64,000 bases of DNA from an uncultured Bacteroides sp. (GTDB taxonomy: Bacteria > Bacteroidota > Bacteroidia > Bacteroidales > Bacteroidaceae): assembly GCF_963678425.1 (NCBI RefSeq), contig NZ_OY782855.1:372001-436000 (forward strand), read 5' to 3'. This document shows positions 46,166-54,829 of the stretch, in pieces. Made by a program: the position numbers and the translations under genes. The notes beneath the pieces were generated by a model. That model was given only the letters and a program-made list of their open reading frames with translations, was not told the DNA's origin and searched no databases. How positions within the stretch are numbered: position 1 is the stretch's first letter; every line of letters starts with the position of its first letter.

Positions 46166-46813
46166 TTAAATGCCTTCGTTATAGAAGCTTTTTGCTTTGA
46201 GATAATTGCAGGCATTTTTAAAGTATTCGCGATTATTTACAAAAACGCAATAACTGTAAATTTTCTCAATAGCTATATCCCGATCCTTTTGCGTAAGTCT
46301 TCTCCATGCTATGCGTGCCAGTTCAATATCTACTTTCGTTAGTCCTGTAATCTGGTGATATTTTTCCCAGAATATTTCGAACTGATTTTCGCTTTTGTTC
46401 AGTGCCCTGCTGTTCTTTTCCTTCTGCATGGGGCTTTTCTCTTTGTGCTTTCCAGTCAAAAAATCGTAGTTTATTACTTGTATAAGCTTCACACCGTATT
46501 TCACATTGTGGATGCTGATTAATTTCTCTTTGACCATTTTTGAGAAGAACACTCTGGCTTTACCTATTGTCCATTTAAACAGTTTGGCCCAGCTGGCAAA
46601 CGACAGAGCCGATTCACCTCTTTTGCATACCAGTGCGCATCCTTTTATTTTTATTTCCGTGTCTTCGAAGTTAACTTTTGCGAGTACCATCAGAAAAGCT
46701 TCCAAATAAGAAAAGCTGCTGTCTTTTTGATTGAAGTTGTGAGTTAGTATTTTCTTTGGAATAAGTATATATCCGCAAGAAAAAGGTTCGAAAGGTAGAT
46801 TTATGTTTTCCAT
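46166..46813 (-). CDS. Putative DnaD-like replication protein
   Basis: About 215 residues from the ATG giving MENINLPFEPF. The N-terminal part (about 10-115) looks like a winged-helix region (SYLEAFLMVLAKVNF, WAKLFKWTIGKARVFFSKMV), and the C-terminal 145-215 is helical (QFEIFWEKYHQITG). This two-part layout resembles DnaD/replication-initiation proteins of phages that pair with a DnaB helicase; the assignment rests on layout and on the helicase 23 bp downstream, not on a firm motif. Confidence 0.6.
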   Translation of the reverse strand: MENINLPFEPFSCGYILIPKKILTHNFNQKDSSFSYLEAFLMVLAKVNFEDTEIKIKGCALVCKRGESALSFASWAKLFKWTIGKARVFFSKMVKEKLISIHNVKYGVKLIQVINYDFLTGKHKEKSPMQKEKNSRALNKSENQFEIFWEKYHQITGLTKVDIELARIAWRRLTQKDRDIAIEKIYSYCVFVNNREYFKNACNYLKAKSFYNEGI

Positions 46814-46819
46814 TTGCAA

Positions 46820-47204
46820 GGTTTGTGTACTATTAAGTTTATGATTAACAAATCATTTTTTTTGTTTCCTGGTGCAAATGTATACGTTGATATAATACCT
46901 TCCAAATGTGTAGAATGAGTTTGGGGCAGAAAAGCATTTTTAGGACAAAAAAGCATCTTTTGGCAGATTTGTGTAAGTAATAAAGGAATAATATGTAGTT
47001 CTGAGATTAATTTTTTGTACAATAAAACCTGCCGATAAACCTGCCGATGATTCTAGAGTGTAAATTACTGATATGTAAGCTGTTGTGGATGGAAAATATT
47101 TATTCAGCACTCATTAAGCAGCGCTGAATAAATATATTAGAATAGATTTTTTATTTCATAAAAAACCATAGGTCTATTTCTTTTTTGAGAGGGGAAAAGA
47201 TGTT
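46820..47204. other. 385-bp intergenic region with a hairpin and a short tandem repeat
   Basis: A 13-bp perfect stem ATATTTATTCAGC / GCTGAATAAATAT (47096-47108 with 47123-47135) may end transcription of the second DUF4248 gene. AAACCTGCCGAT occurs twice in tandem near 47027-47050. No coding frame is convincing. Confidence 0.5.
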
Positions 47205-47513
47205 TCAGAAATTCTGATTATTTACATTGCGGGTGTTTGGGCTATTGCTGTCCTGTAATTTTTTAAAGTCGTCCGGATAGCCCCAGTTTTGAATAATCAC
47301 GGTAATTTGTTTTGGAGTAATAAATCGGTTTTTAGGAGAATATCCTATACTTATTAACTCGGCATGCATATCGCTGTCTTCTTTAATTTTAGCTATAAAC
47401 AGCTTTTTAGCTGCGTTTGTTTTTGCATAATTTCTGAAGTAAAGAGCGGCCACCTTTGTAAGACGGAGACATCCTGAAAGAGCATGAGCGTATTTGCTGA
47501 TAAAAATAGTCAT
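47205..47513 (-). CDS. DUF4248-like protein, second copy
   Basis: The 102-residue protein shares the end block of DUF4248: RFITPKQITVIIQNWGYP against RIYTPRQVRAIVEYLGEP in the protein at 44406. The N-terminal half has a comparable tyrosine/arginine-rich stretch (TKVAALYFRNYAKTNAAKK). Divergence between the two copies is high, so they are not a recent duplication. An Asn-rich C-terminal tail (about 90-102) is extra. It closes the phage-like cassette and lies about 560 bp from the start of the CRISPR-Cas operon. Confidence 0.7.
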   Translation of the reverse strand: MTIFISKYAHALSGCLRLTKVAALYFRNYAKTNAAKKLFIAKIKEDSDMHAELISIGYSPKNRFITPKQITVIIQNWGYPDDFKKLQDSNSPNTRNVNNQNF

Positions 47514-47652
47514 TTAGAATTAAATTTAAATGGTTAATACTTAATTTGTTTATATATTATAACGTTATATTATGCTACAAATGTAAGAATAAAGATTTGA
47601 TAATTATGTATAAATCAGAAAATATTTAAAATAAAATATTCCCAATAATTAC

Positions 47653-47701
47653 TTGTTTTTAAATTTACTTTAAATATAGTTTAAAGTAAATTTAAAAACA
47701 A
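47653..47701. repeat. Perfect 22-bp AT-only-like inverted repeat
   Basis: Arms TTGTTTTTAAATTTACTTTA... at 47653-47674 and its exact complement at 47680-47701 enclose a 5-nt loop (TATAG). There is no T run after it in a terminator context, and it lies about 370 bp from the cas promoter. Confidence 0.8.
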
Positions 47702-48024
47702 ATTTTCATATTAAATAATTACTATTTAAATTATTGGTTAATGGTTATATATTTCAAGGTGAATTATTTTTGTTTTAAGGTGAATAAATTGAAATTATTG
47801 GTGAATTATTTTTTTTTGAATGGACGTAATTTTGTGACTTTTCCTACATCTTACTTTCTTTATTTGTGAATTGTGTGTTTTTATAAAATTCAGATCTATC
47901 TTAATTTAAAAGTCTTTTATCATACATCTAGTTTATGATTATTGACTCTACAGGTGAGAATAGTATCTGCTTAAAAGGGCATAACTGATCTGTGATATAA
48001 ATTATTTATTTTGTCCTTTTTTTG

Positions 48025-48055
48025 TTTGCATTTCAAATATTGTTTCTTAACTTTA
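48025..48055 (+). promoter_or_regulatory. Probable promoter of the CRISPR-Cas operon
   Basis: TTTG at 48025-48028 (-33), a 19-bp spacer and TAACTTTA at 48048-48055 (-7, one mismatch to TAnnTTTG). The first cas6 ATG follows at 48074. Confidence 0.5.
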
Positions 48056-48073
48056 TGGAAAATTATTTAACCT

Positions 48074-48862
48074 ATGCAATTTAAAATTATACTGAACACA
48101 GAAAAACATGCATTTGGAAATGCACTTCCGTTGAACTACCAATACGAATTATCAGCAGTTATATATAAAATTCTGTCAAGTGCAAGTGAGGAATATGCAT
48201 CCTGGTTGCACGATAACGGTTTCACGCTCGATGGAAAACGATTTAAGCTGTTTACTTATTCAAGACTTTTTATTCCAAGCTATGCCATAGATAAGAAACG
48301 CGCGCGTATTATAATTAATAGTGATGCCGTTGAGTGGTATGTTTCTTTTTTACCCGAAGAGTCTACCGAGAAATTTGTTCAGGGTGTATTTATGAACCAA
48401 ACATTTCAGCTAGGAAATCAAAGCGATTTAGTGCAGTTTCACGTGCAAAGCATAGAAGTTCTTCCTGCCCCTCAGTTTGAAGACGAGATGATATTTGAAA
48501 CACTTTCGCCTATCTGCATTTCGCAGCATGAAGATAGCGGTAAAACAAGCTATCTTTCTCCATCTGATGAATGGGCAGAAGAATCAATTTTGTCCAGTTT
48601 ATTAAATCGTTATCAGGCATTTTATGGAATACCTTATGCCGGAGCGCAGGACTTTCGTTTTAACGTGCTAAATACTCCAAAATCAGTTCTGATTACTTTC
48701 AAAGCAAATACTCCGGAAGAAACAAAGGTGAGGGGATATATGTGCCGGTTTAAGATTAAGGCAGATAAAGAGCTGATGAAAATAATGTATGAAAGCGGAG
48801 TAGGCATGAAAGGCTCTCAGGGGTGGGGAATGGTAAAAACTATACAGGCTATTAATAGCTAA
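48074..48862 (+). CDS. cas6: CRISPR endoribonuclease Cas6 (first copy)
   Basis: The 262-residue protein has the two-ferredoxin layout of Cas6. The likely catalytic histidine is H46 in ASWLHDNGF, and the C-terminal glycine-rich loop reads GVGMKGSQGWGMV near 243-255. It would cut the repeat RNA and hold crRNA ends. It is the first gene of the locus, directly followed (4 bp) by a truncated HTH reading frame, then by a second, shorter Cas6. In many Bacteroides loci a cas6 is paired with a WYL regulator, so this copy and the HTH stump may come from a different CRISPR locus than the PGING genes downstream. Confidence 0.93.
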   Translation: MQFKIILNTEKHAFGNALPLNYQYELSAVIYKILSSASEEYASWLHDNGFTLDGKRFKLFTYSRLFIPSYAIDKKRARIIINSDAVEWYVSFLPEESTEKFVQGVFMNQTFQLGNQSDLVQFHVQSIEVLPAPQFEDEMIFETLSPICISQHEDSGKTSYLSPSDEWAEESILSSLLNRYQAFYGIPYAGAQDFRFNVLNTPKSVLITFKANTPEETKVRGYMCRFKIKADKELMKIMYESGVGMKGSQGWGMVKTIQAINS

Positions 48863-48866
48863 TATA

Positions 48867-49001
48867 ATGGATCAACCCAAACTTGAACGGCTGTTGCGTC
48901 TTATGAAAATGCTTACAGGAAATGTGTCCTATACAGTGAAAGATTTGTCGGATACTTTGCAAATGTCCGTACGAACAGTTTATCGATATATCAGTAAATA
49001 A
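48867..49001 (+). pseudogene. Truncated HTH (WYL-type) transcriptional regulator
   Basis: A 44-codon frame starts MDQPKLERLLRLMKML and continues with YTVKDLSDTLQMSVRTVYRY, which is the N-terminal HTH of WYL-type regulators that often accompany cas6 in Bacteroidetes. It stops with TAA at 48999-49001 immediately after the recognition helix, where a full protein would continue for about 250 residues. No continuation is visible in other frames. It may be a deleted stump or, less likely, a short stand-alone DNA-binding peptide. It starts 4 bp after the first cas6. Confidence 0.75.
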
Positions 49002-49048
49002 TAATATTTGGTTTCTCTATTTACAAAATAGTTAAAAATGTAAGTTTT

Positions 49049-49708
49049 ATGAGAATATATTTAAGTACAACACCAAACAACGGAGTCGTTCCGTTTGACT
49101 ATCAGCAGAAATTAATTGGAGTACTTCACAAGTGGTTGGGGAAAAACAATCTTCATGATTCTATATCCTTGTATTCTTTTTCGTGGCTAATGAATGGTAA
49201 GTTGTTAAAAGGTGGCTTTTCTTTTGAAAAAGGTGCAGAATGGTTTATTAGCTTTTATGATGATAGTCATGTAAAAGAAATAGTCAGAACAATTATAGAT
49301 GATCCTGAGATGTTTTCTGGTTTAACGATTACAGATGTGGATATTCAAGAAACTCCGAACTTGGATGAACAAGATCATTTTCGTGTGGCAAGTCCGGTTT
49401 TTATCAAAAGAAAGATTGATAATAATATTAAGTTCTACACTTATGAAGATGCTGAAGCCAATAGTTTTATGGTTGAGACAGTAAAGCACAAAATGAAATT
49501 AGCAGGTTTACCAAATGATGAAACATTAAAGATATCTTTTGATCATAACTATTTAAATAGGAAAGTAAAGAATGTTAGAATTCATGGGATAGAAAATAAA
49601 TGTAGTATGTGTCCAGTGATAATAGTAGGGAAGTCGTCAACAAAAGATTTTATATGGAGTGTTGGAGTCGGTAATTCTACAGGATCTGGTTTTGGAGCAA
49701 TATATTAA
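49049..49708 (+). CDS. cas6: CRISPR endoribonuclease Cas6 (second copy)
   Basis: The 219-residue protein is shorter than the first copy and clearly diverged. The likely catalytic histidine is H36 in NNLHDSISLYSF, and the glycine-rich loop near the end reads GVGNSTGSGFG. The central region KIDNNIKFYTYEDAEANSFM fits the second ferredoxin domain. It is followed 11 bp later by cas5, so this copy rather than the first is probably the repeat-processing enzyme of the array. No frame damage is seen; both Cas6 copies could be active with different repeats. Confidence 0.88.
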   Translation: MRIYLSTTPNNGVVPFDYQQKLIGVLHKWLGKNNLHDSISLYSFSWLMNGKLLKGGFSFEKGAEWFISFYDDSHVKEIVRTIIDDPEMFSGLTITDVDIQETPNLDEQDHFRVASPVFIKRKIDNNIKFYTYEDAEANSFMVETVKHKMKLAGLPNDETLKISFDHNYLNRKVKNVRIHGIENKCSMCPVIIVGKSSTKDFIWSVGVGNSTGSGFGAIY

Positions 49709-49719
49709 AAAAGACAATT

Positions 49720-50265
49720 ATGTATTATGTAGTAAGATATTCAGGACCATTTGGTTTTATTAAACCATGGACTGCTGTAAGAGATAGTAAAACGTTCAGC
49801 CAACAATTCCTGACTCCTTCTATAATTGAAGGTATAAAACAGAAGTTGGAAGTTAACTCAATACTCAGGCATCGACTTAAATATTCTTCTATAAGTATCC
49901 AGCAAGAGCAAACCCAGACTAGAGGGTGGGAGAAGAAAACCAAAACAAAGGAAATGGTACGTAACCTTTCTATTCTGGAAAGAGGAGTGATGGTAGCTCC
50001 GGAACTTTATTTGGCATTTGAAAATAAAGAAGATGCAGAAAAAGCCAGTAAACAGCACATTTGTTTATGCCGGAATGAAGATGTATTACTGCCAGATGTG
50101 GATATTCAAAAGATGGAGGAATCAGAGTTTAATACTCTTATAGGATTTGAACTTCATTTTGAAGAGAATGAAAAATCCTTCTTAGTTGGATTCAACAGAT
50201 TTGATAATTCAAAGCCAATGTATGGGTGGCTTGAGATAACAGGAAAACCTGTATTAGGATTATGA
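49720..50265 (+). CDS. cas5: Type I-PGING Cas5 (Cas5p)
   Basis: The 181-residue protein has the Cas5 N-terminal pattern YSGPFGFIKPWTAVRDSKTF followed by FLTPSIIEGIKQKL, as in other Cas5 proteins (a strand, then a loop, then the helix after PS). It would bind the 5' handle of crRNA in the Cascade-like complex. It overlaps cas3 by 4 bp (ATGA). I recall the motif from the PGING-type Cas5p family of Porphyromonas; this recall cannot be checked here. It is shorter than I-C Cas5, which also cuts crRNA, and a separate Cas6 is present. Confidence 0.82.
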   Translation: MYYVVRYSGPFGFIKPWTAVRDSKTFSQQFLTPSIIEGIKQKLEVNSILRHRLKYSSISIQQEQTQTRGWEKKTKTKEMVRNLSILERGVMVAPELYLAFENKEDAEKASKQHICLCRNEDVLLPDVDIQKMEESEFNTLIGFELHFEENEKSFLVGFNRFDNSKPMYGWLEITGKPVLGL

Positions 50266-52397
50266 TAGCAGACTATAATAAAATATTAGCCAAAAGTGGG
50301 GGAACGCCTCTCGTGCAGCATTTATCTGAAGTAGCACAACTAGCTGAGATCGTTGCCGATAATTTAGGACTAGATGCGAATATAGCTCGTAAAGGAGCGA
50401 TACTGCATGATATTGGAAAAGTTAGTCCTTTTTTTCAGCAGACTTTAAAAGAAGGGTATCAACGCCCCCCTGGTTTTATATTCAGGCATGAAATCGCATC
50501 TTTGTTTTTTATATCATTATTAAATGAAAACGAGAAGCAACCAATAATAGAAATGATTGTTGCTCATCATAAATCTGTTTATAATGATGTTGGAGGAAAA
50601 GGTATTTTGGATTTATTAGATAACGACCCTGAATGTCTTTCTCAGCATATAAAAGATTTTGAATCATGGAGTGTTGACGCCTTGGCTATCTTAGAAAAAA
50701 TGGGATTTCACACAGAACCCATAACACGCAAGCAGGCTGAGGATAATTTCTTTGAAGTTGTTGATTTTTGTAGATTGAAGACATACGGATACTCTCAATG
50801 GAAAGGAGTTCTGATAGCTGCTGATCATTTAGCATCAGCATTGGAGGGAAGGTTAGATTCATTCTCAAAAAGGTTATTTATTAAGCCAGACTTGAATTAT
50901 TATCATTCACGGAAAAGTAAATTGTATCCTCTATCTTTAATTTCAACTGACGATGAAAGGTTACATACTTTGGTTACAGCACCTACTGGAGCTGGTAAAA
51001 CAGATTTTTTAATTCGCCGTTGCAGAGGTAGAGTATTTTATACCTTACCGTTTCAAGCTTCTATAAATGCAATGTATGAACGGATAAAAGAGGACTTGAA
51101 GAATACGAATGCTGATGTTAGATTGCTTCATGCATCATCAAGCATTAAGATTGATAATAATAAAATAGAAGAAAAAATTCTGCAACATCATATCGGCGCT
51201 TCTGTCAAAGTATTGACTCCTCACCAAATAGCTTCAATTGTCTTTGGAACTAAAGGATATGAAGCAATGATTGTAGATATGAAAGATTGCGATGTTATTC
51301 TTGATGAGATACATACTTATTCGGGAACGATACAGGCTATAGTTCTTAAGATGGTTGAAATACTATGTAATCTGGGATGTCGGATTCATATTGGAACAGC
51401 AACAATGCCAACTGTTCTCTATAACCGTATTGTTGAAGCTTTAGGTGGAAAAGAAAAGATATATGAGGTTCAATTACCCGATGAAATACTGGATACTTTT
51501 GATCGGCATACAGTCTATAAAGCAGATTCATTTGAGTCTTTAACAGGTATAATAGATGAATCTTTGAAAAATAAACAAAAGATATTACTGGTTTGCAACC
51601 AGGTAAAGAGATCTCAGGAGTTGTTTGAACGTCTGTCAGAAGATTATCCGCAAGTAAAAAAAATGCTTTTACACAGTCGGTTTAAGAGAGGAAAACGTAG
51701 CCAGCTTGAAGAAGAGCTACGAAATGTATATAATGTAAATTCAGAAGCTTGTATTGTTGTTTCTACTCAGGTAGTGGAAGTTAGCTTAGATATCAGCTTT
51801 GATCTGATGATTACAGAATGTGCTCCGATTGATGCACTAATTCAAAGATTTGGTAGAATAAACAGAAAGAGAACAACAGAAACAATAGGTCATTATAAAC
51901 CTGTCCATGTTATTCAACCACCTCAAAAAGAGGGCGATGCGAAACCATATAATCTTGAAGTTCTACAGCGGACTTTTGATATCTTACCTAACGGTGAAGT
52001 TATACGAGAAAGAAATCTGCAGAGAATGATTGATGTTGTTTATCCTACGTCTGAATTTATAGATATTGATTGGAATACGACTTTTTATAATGGAGAATGG
52101 AATATAAGAAAACTTTGGCATAAAGCTAAATCAGCACTTTTAGAAGTTTTAGAGATCGATTCTGTTACTTGTATTGAACAGTCAGATTTGGTTTATTATG
52201 AGACAGCATCATTTGAAGAAAAAACAAAATTAGAGATTCCGGCTTCCTTTCGCTCAGTGGGATATAGGAAACTGGATAAATCTAAAGTAGGTTCAAGACC
52301 TTTTATTATACCATCTAAAGCGTATGATAGCAATATGGGATTTTTAACTGATTATGCAAAGCCTGAATTTTATGATACTACATTACAGTTTTTATAA
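50262..52397 (+). CDS. cas3: Cas3 HD nuclease-helicase
   Basis: The 711-residue protein is the single-strand nuclease and helicase that shreds the target after recruitment by the Cascade complex. The HD domain has H20 (HLSEVAQ), H49-D50 (HDIGKVSPF), a later HEIASLF and HHKSVYND. Helicase motif I is APTGAGKT at residues 240-247, motif II DEIH at 348-351 and motif VI QRFGRINRK from residue 528. Both activities are in one chain, the normal type I arrangement. The start overlaps cas5 by 4 bp and cas8 follows 12 bp later. Confidence 0.96.
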   Translation: MIADYNKILAKSGGTPLVQHLSEVAQLAEIVADNLGLDANIARKGAILHDIGKVSPFFQQTLKEGYQRPPGFIFRHEIASLFFISLLNENEKQPIIEMIVAHHKSVYNDVGGKGILDLLDNDPECLSQHIKDFESWSVDALAILEKMGFHTEPITRKQAEDNFFEVVDFCRLKTYGYSQWKGVLIAADHLASALEGRLDSFSKRLFIKPDLNYYHSRKSKLYPLSLISTDDERLHTLVTAPTGAGKTDFLIRRCRGRVFYTLPFQASINAMYERIKEDLKNTNADVRLLHASSSIKIDNNKIEEKILQHHIGASVKVLTPHQIASIVFGTKGYEAMIVDMKDCDVILDEIHTYSGTIQAIVLKMVEILCNLGCRIHIGTATMPTVLYNRIVEALGGKEKIYEVQLPDEILDTFDRHTVYKADSFESLTGIIDESLKNKQKILLVCNQVKRSQELFERLSEDYPQVKKMLLHSRFKRGKRSQLEEELRNVYNVNSEACIVVSTQVVEVSLDISFDLMITECAPIDALIQRFGRINRKRTTETIGHYKPVHVIQPPQKEGDAKPYNLEVLQRTFDILPNGEVIRERNLQRMIDVVYPTSEFIDIDWNTTFYNGEWNIRKLWHKAKSALLEVLEIDSVTCIEQSDLVYYETASFEEKTKLEIPASFRSVGYRKLDKSKVGSRPFIIPSKAYDSNMGFLTDYAKPEFYDTTLQFL

Positions 52398-52409
52398 AAC
52401 TAATATAAT

Positions 52410-53702
52410 ATGATAGCAGCGAATATTGGAAAAGTATTCTTATGTGCTTATAATGAAAAGCATAAAAGTAATTACTCGGCGAAGGAATTCTTTGTAGAGA
52501 AATATTTTCGTTTGTTTTTTGATGACGAAAAATATATGCAATGGATAACAAACTCTCCTTTTGTACAAGGAATAAAGAAGGGGGTTGCACCCACTTCGGA
52601 TGAACGTAAATTAAAACTGGATACATTAATAGAAAAGATAACAACCAATGATGCTGATGCAAGTATAGCAATAGGTTTTCCTTCTCTTGATGTTACAGCA
52701 ACAACTTCAGGTCAAATCACAAATATGAAACTACCTTTAAAAGAAGAGGACGTTTACTTATCATGGATTGGCAGTGGCTTTGGTATAGGTGTTCAGAGTG
52801 GTTTATCTATGTTTTTTGATAACAAACAAATATTACTAGATACATATGAAGGGTGGGAGCATTATAGAGGATACTTGAATAAGTTACCCCAATTACGAGG
52901 AAACCAGATAAATACATGGAATGGGCAGTGGATTGCTCACAGATATAATGGAGATTCTTATGATGAATTGAGACCTTTAGCGTCATTTGATCCATATGGC
53001 ACTAAGAATGGAGATATGGAAGTTACAACGCAATCATGGCTCAAAGTTCTGATTGGCATTGCACGTAACTATCCGGATTCAACGATTACAGCTTATGTGT
53101 ATAGTTTAGGTCAGACAAACATAACAGTTGGATTTATACCTTTTGAATTGCCCAAGATAAGATCTCCTTTTGAATTATATGCTAAGTACTTTGGACAGTC
53201 TAATAAAAATTTGTCTGAGAATTTATTTGGTACTGCAATTGGTTTTACTAAAGCTTGCCAAATGGGAGCAATAGGAGTAAATGCATTGGAACCTAAAGGA
53301 TTCCGGGACTGTTTGGATAAGGGAGTTATGCCTAAATATAATGATGACGAAGAAAAACGAATTAATTTTAATACATATCAAATTTGGTTATTATCTATGT
53401 TAAACAATGAAGAATTATGGGATAAGTCAATTCAAATAGCGACAGCCCTCAATAAGTACTCAGCAAGTGATAAAAATGCTAAAAAGACAAAAAGTCAAGA
53501 AGTTGTAAATCTATTAAAGTCTGTAAATAGAAAGCAATTTATAGAAGGTATGGCTTTAATTGTATCAGGAAATCAAGATATTATTCTATCAGTTGTGCTT
53601 ATAGATGCTGTAAAGTTGGTACATGATATGCCAGTTGATAATGTTCCTTATTTCCTTACTTTAGTTAGATTTCAATATGTAGTGGTAAATCAAAAATCTT
53701 AA
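52410..53702 (+). CDS. Type I-PGING Cas8c/Csp2, large subunit
   Basis: The 430-residue protein is the presumed large subunit that checks the PAM and recruits Cas3. Blocks that I associate with the Csp2 family are IGKVFLCAYNEKHKSNYSAK near the start, SIAIGFPSLDVTATTSGQ near 85-105, SWIGSGFGIGVQSG and GNQINTWNGQWIAHR near 165-180. The family is recognised from memory and by position between cas3 and cas7. A comparison with I-C Cas8c and I-B Cas8b would settle the name. Confidence 0.8.
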   Translation: MIAANIGKVFLCAYNEKHKSNYSAKEFFVEKYFRLFFDDEKYMQWITNSPFVQGIKKGVAPTSDERKLKLDTLIEKITTNDADASIAIGFPSLDVTATTSGQITNMKLPLKEEDVYLSWIGSGFGIGVQSGLSMFFDNKQILLDTYEGWEHYRGYLNKLPQLRGNQINTWNGQWIAHRYNGDSYDELRPLASFDPYGTKNGDMEVTTQSWLKVLIGIARNYPDSTITAYVYSLGQTNITVGFIPFELPKIRSPFELYAKYFGQSNKNLSENLFGTAIGFTKACQMGAIGVNALEPKGFRDCLDKGVMPKYNDDEEKRINFNTYQIWLLSMLNNEELWDKSIQIATALNKYSASDKNAKKTKSQEVVNLLKSVNRKQFIEGMALIVSGNQDIILSVVLIDAVKLVHDMPVDNVPYFLTLVRFQYVVVNQKS

Positions 53703-53715
53703 AAACAAAAAAAAT

Positions 53716-54768
53716 ATGAGTCCTTACATTTATTTAAGAGTATTAAAACATGCAGAACACACAGTGTTCTGTGTTCAAGATGGTCAAAAAACTTATTATG
53801 ATCAATTATTTGGTAAATCAGTTGCATATTCAAGTGGACAACAAGTAAAGCGCTCAATTCTTGATGCTTTAACTTCAAATTTGAATGTACAAATGGCACC
53901 AATTACATTCAATTATAACATTACGTCAAAAGATGCATTAGAGAATAAGGAACCATGGTCTCCATGCGATCCAGTTTATATAGATCAACTTCTTGGTGGA
54001 TGGATGCGCGCTGGGGATGGAATTACTGTAAAGAGAAGAAGTCCATTGTCTATTTCTGCAATGCGTCCATTACATCCTTTGCTTGCAGGCACATATAAAG
54101 AAAATATTACTTTTGATCGTAGCGATAAACCAGACTCTAATCCCGTGAATGTTAGATTGGGAGATAAATTATTATCGGAAGAAGAAATTGAAGCTTTTTT
54201 ATCAGAGAATAATAGAACACTTCCTCGCAGAAACTGGATCCCGGATAATGCAAGAACTAGTGGTCTCTTTATTTATGACATAGCTATTGATCTTCGAACA
54301 TTATTTTCTGTATCAACTAACCAACATGAACCCGAATTATCGAAAGATAAAATAGAGGATTTAAAATCTAAAGGTTGGATTGAAAGCGAAAATGTATTTG
54401 GTAAATGCATTGTTTTACCTAAAAAGGAACAAGAAAAAATAATTCCTGCGTTAGCAAATGCTTTATTGAATTGGCGAATAACTTCAAACCAAGCACGTAC
54501 ATTTAGTTTAATGGAAACATTGGCTATATCGATAAGTGATAATGCAAATAAACTCGCCGGATCAATACGAGCTAAATTAATTGAAGATGGAGAAAAACCT
54601 AAAGCAAAACCTATTATAGATGAAACGGCTGGTGCAGATGTTTTTGTAACTCTTCCTTGCTCAAATTATATTGTTACAGTAAACGAATGTGCCGATGCAG
54701 TAGAACAAGCTGAGAATAAACTCATTGATTTAATGAATTCTTTTGATTATGTAAATCAACGATCTTAA
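53716..54768 (+). CDS. Type I-PGING Cas7/Csp1, backbone subunit
   Basis: The 350-residue protein would form the crRNA-coating filament of the surveillance complex. It starts MSPYIYLRVLKHAEHTVFCV and has AYSSGQQVKRSILDAL near 33-50, similar to Cas7 proteins (Csp1 family). Further features are a glycine-rich GGWMRAGDG near 90 and RRSPLSISAMRPLHPLLAG near 106-124. It is the last effector gene. A terminator lies directly after it, so it is separated from cas4-cas1-cas2. Confidence 0.82.
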   Translation: MSPYIYLRVLKHAEHTVFCVQDGQKTYYDQLFGKSVAYSSGQQVKRSILDALTSNLNVQMAPITFNYNITSKDALENKEPWSPCDPVYIDQLLGGWMRAGDGITVKRRSPLSISAMRPLHPLLAGTYKENITFDRSDKPDSNPVNVRLGDKLLSEEEIEAFLSENNRTLPRRNWIPDNARTSGLFIYDIAIDLRTLFSVSTNQHEPELSKDKIEDLKSKGWIESENVFGKCIVLPKKEQEKIIPALANALLNWRITSNQARTFSLMETLAISISDNANKLAGSIRAKLIEDGEKPKAKPIIDETAGADVFVTLPCSNYIVTVNECADAVEQAENKLIDLMNSFDYVNQRS

Positions 54769-54776
54769 AATAGAAT

Positions 54777-54809
54777 ATTGAAAAGCACTTCAAATAAGTG
54801 CTTTTCAAT
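54777..54809 (+). terminator. Intrinsic terminator between the effector and adaptation modules
   Basis: A 14-bp stem ATTGAAAAGCACTT / AAGTGCTTTTCAAT (54777-54790 with 54796-54809) has a 5-nt loop and starts 8 bp after the cas7 stop. It would reduce transcription of cas4-cas1-cas2. Confidence 0.75.
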
Positions 54810-54829
54810 CTAATAGCTTTTTAATACTC

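Larger units (their letters stand above)
47514..48073. other. 560-bp AT-rich region upstream of the CRISPR-Cas operon
   Basis: This is one of the most AT-rich parts of the window. It contains the palindrome at 47653-47701, several GGTGAATTA direct repeats around 47757-47813 and, at its right end, a promoter for the cas operon (48025-48055). I see no gene. It could carry operator sites for the truncated HTH regulator's lost full-length form or for a host regulator. Confidence 0.5.
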
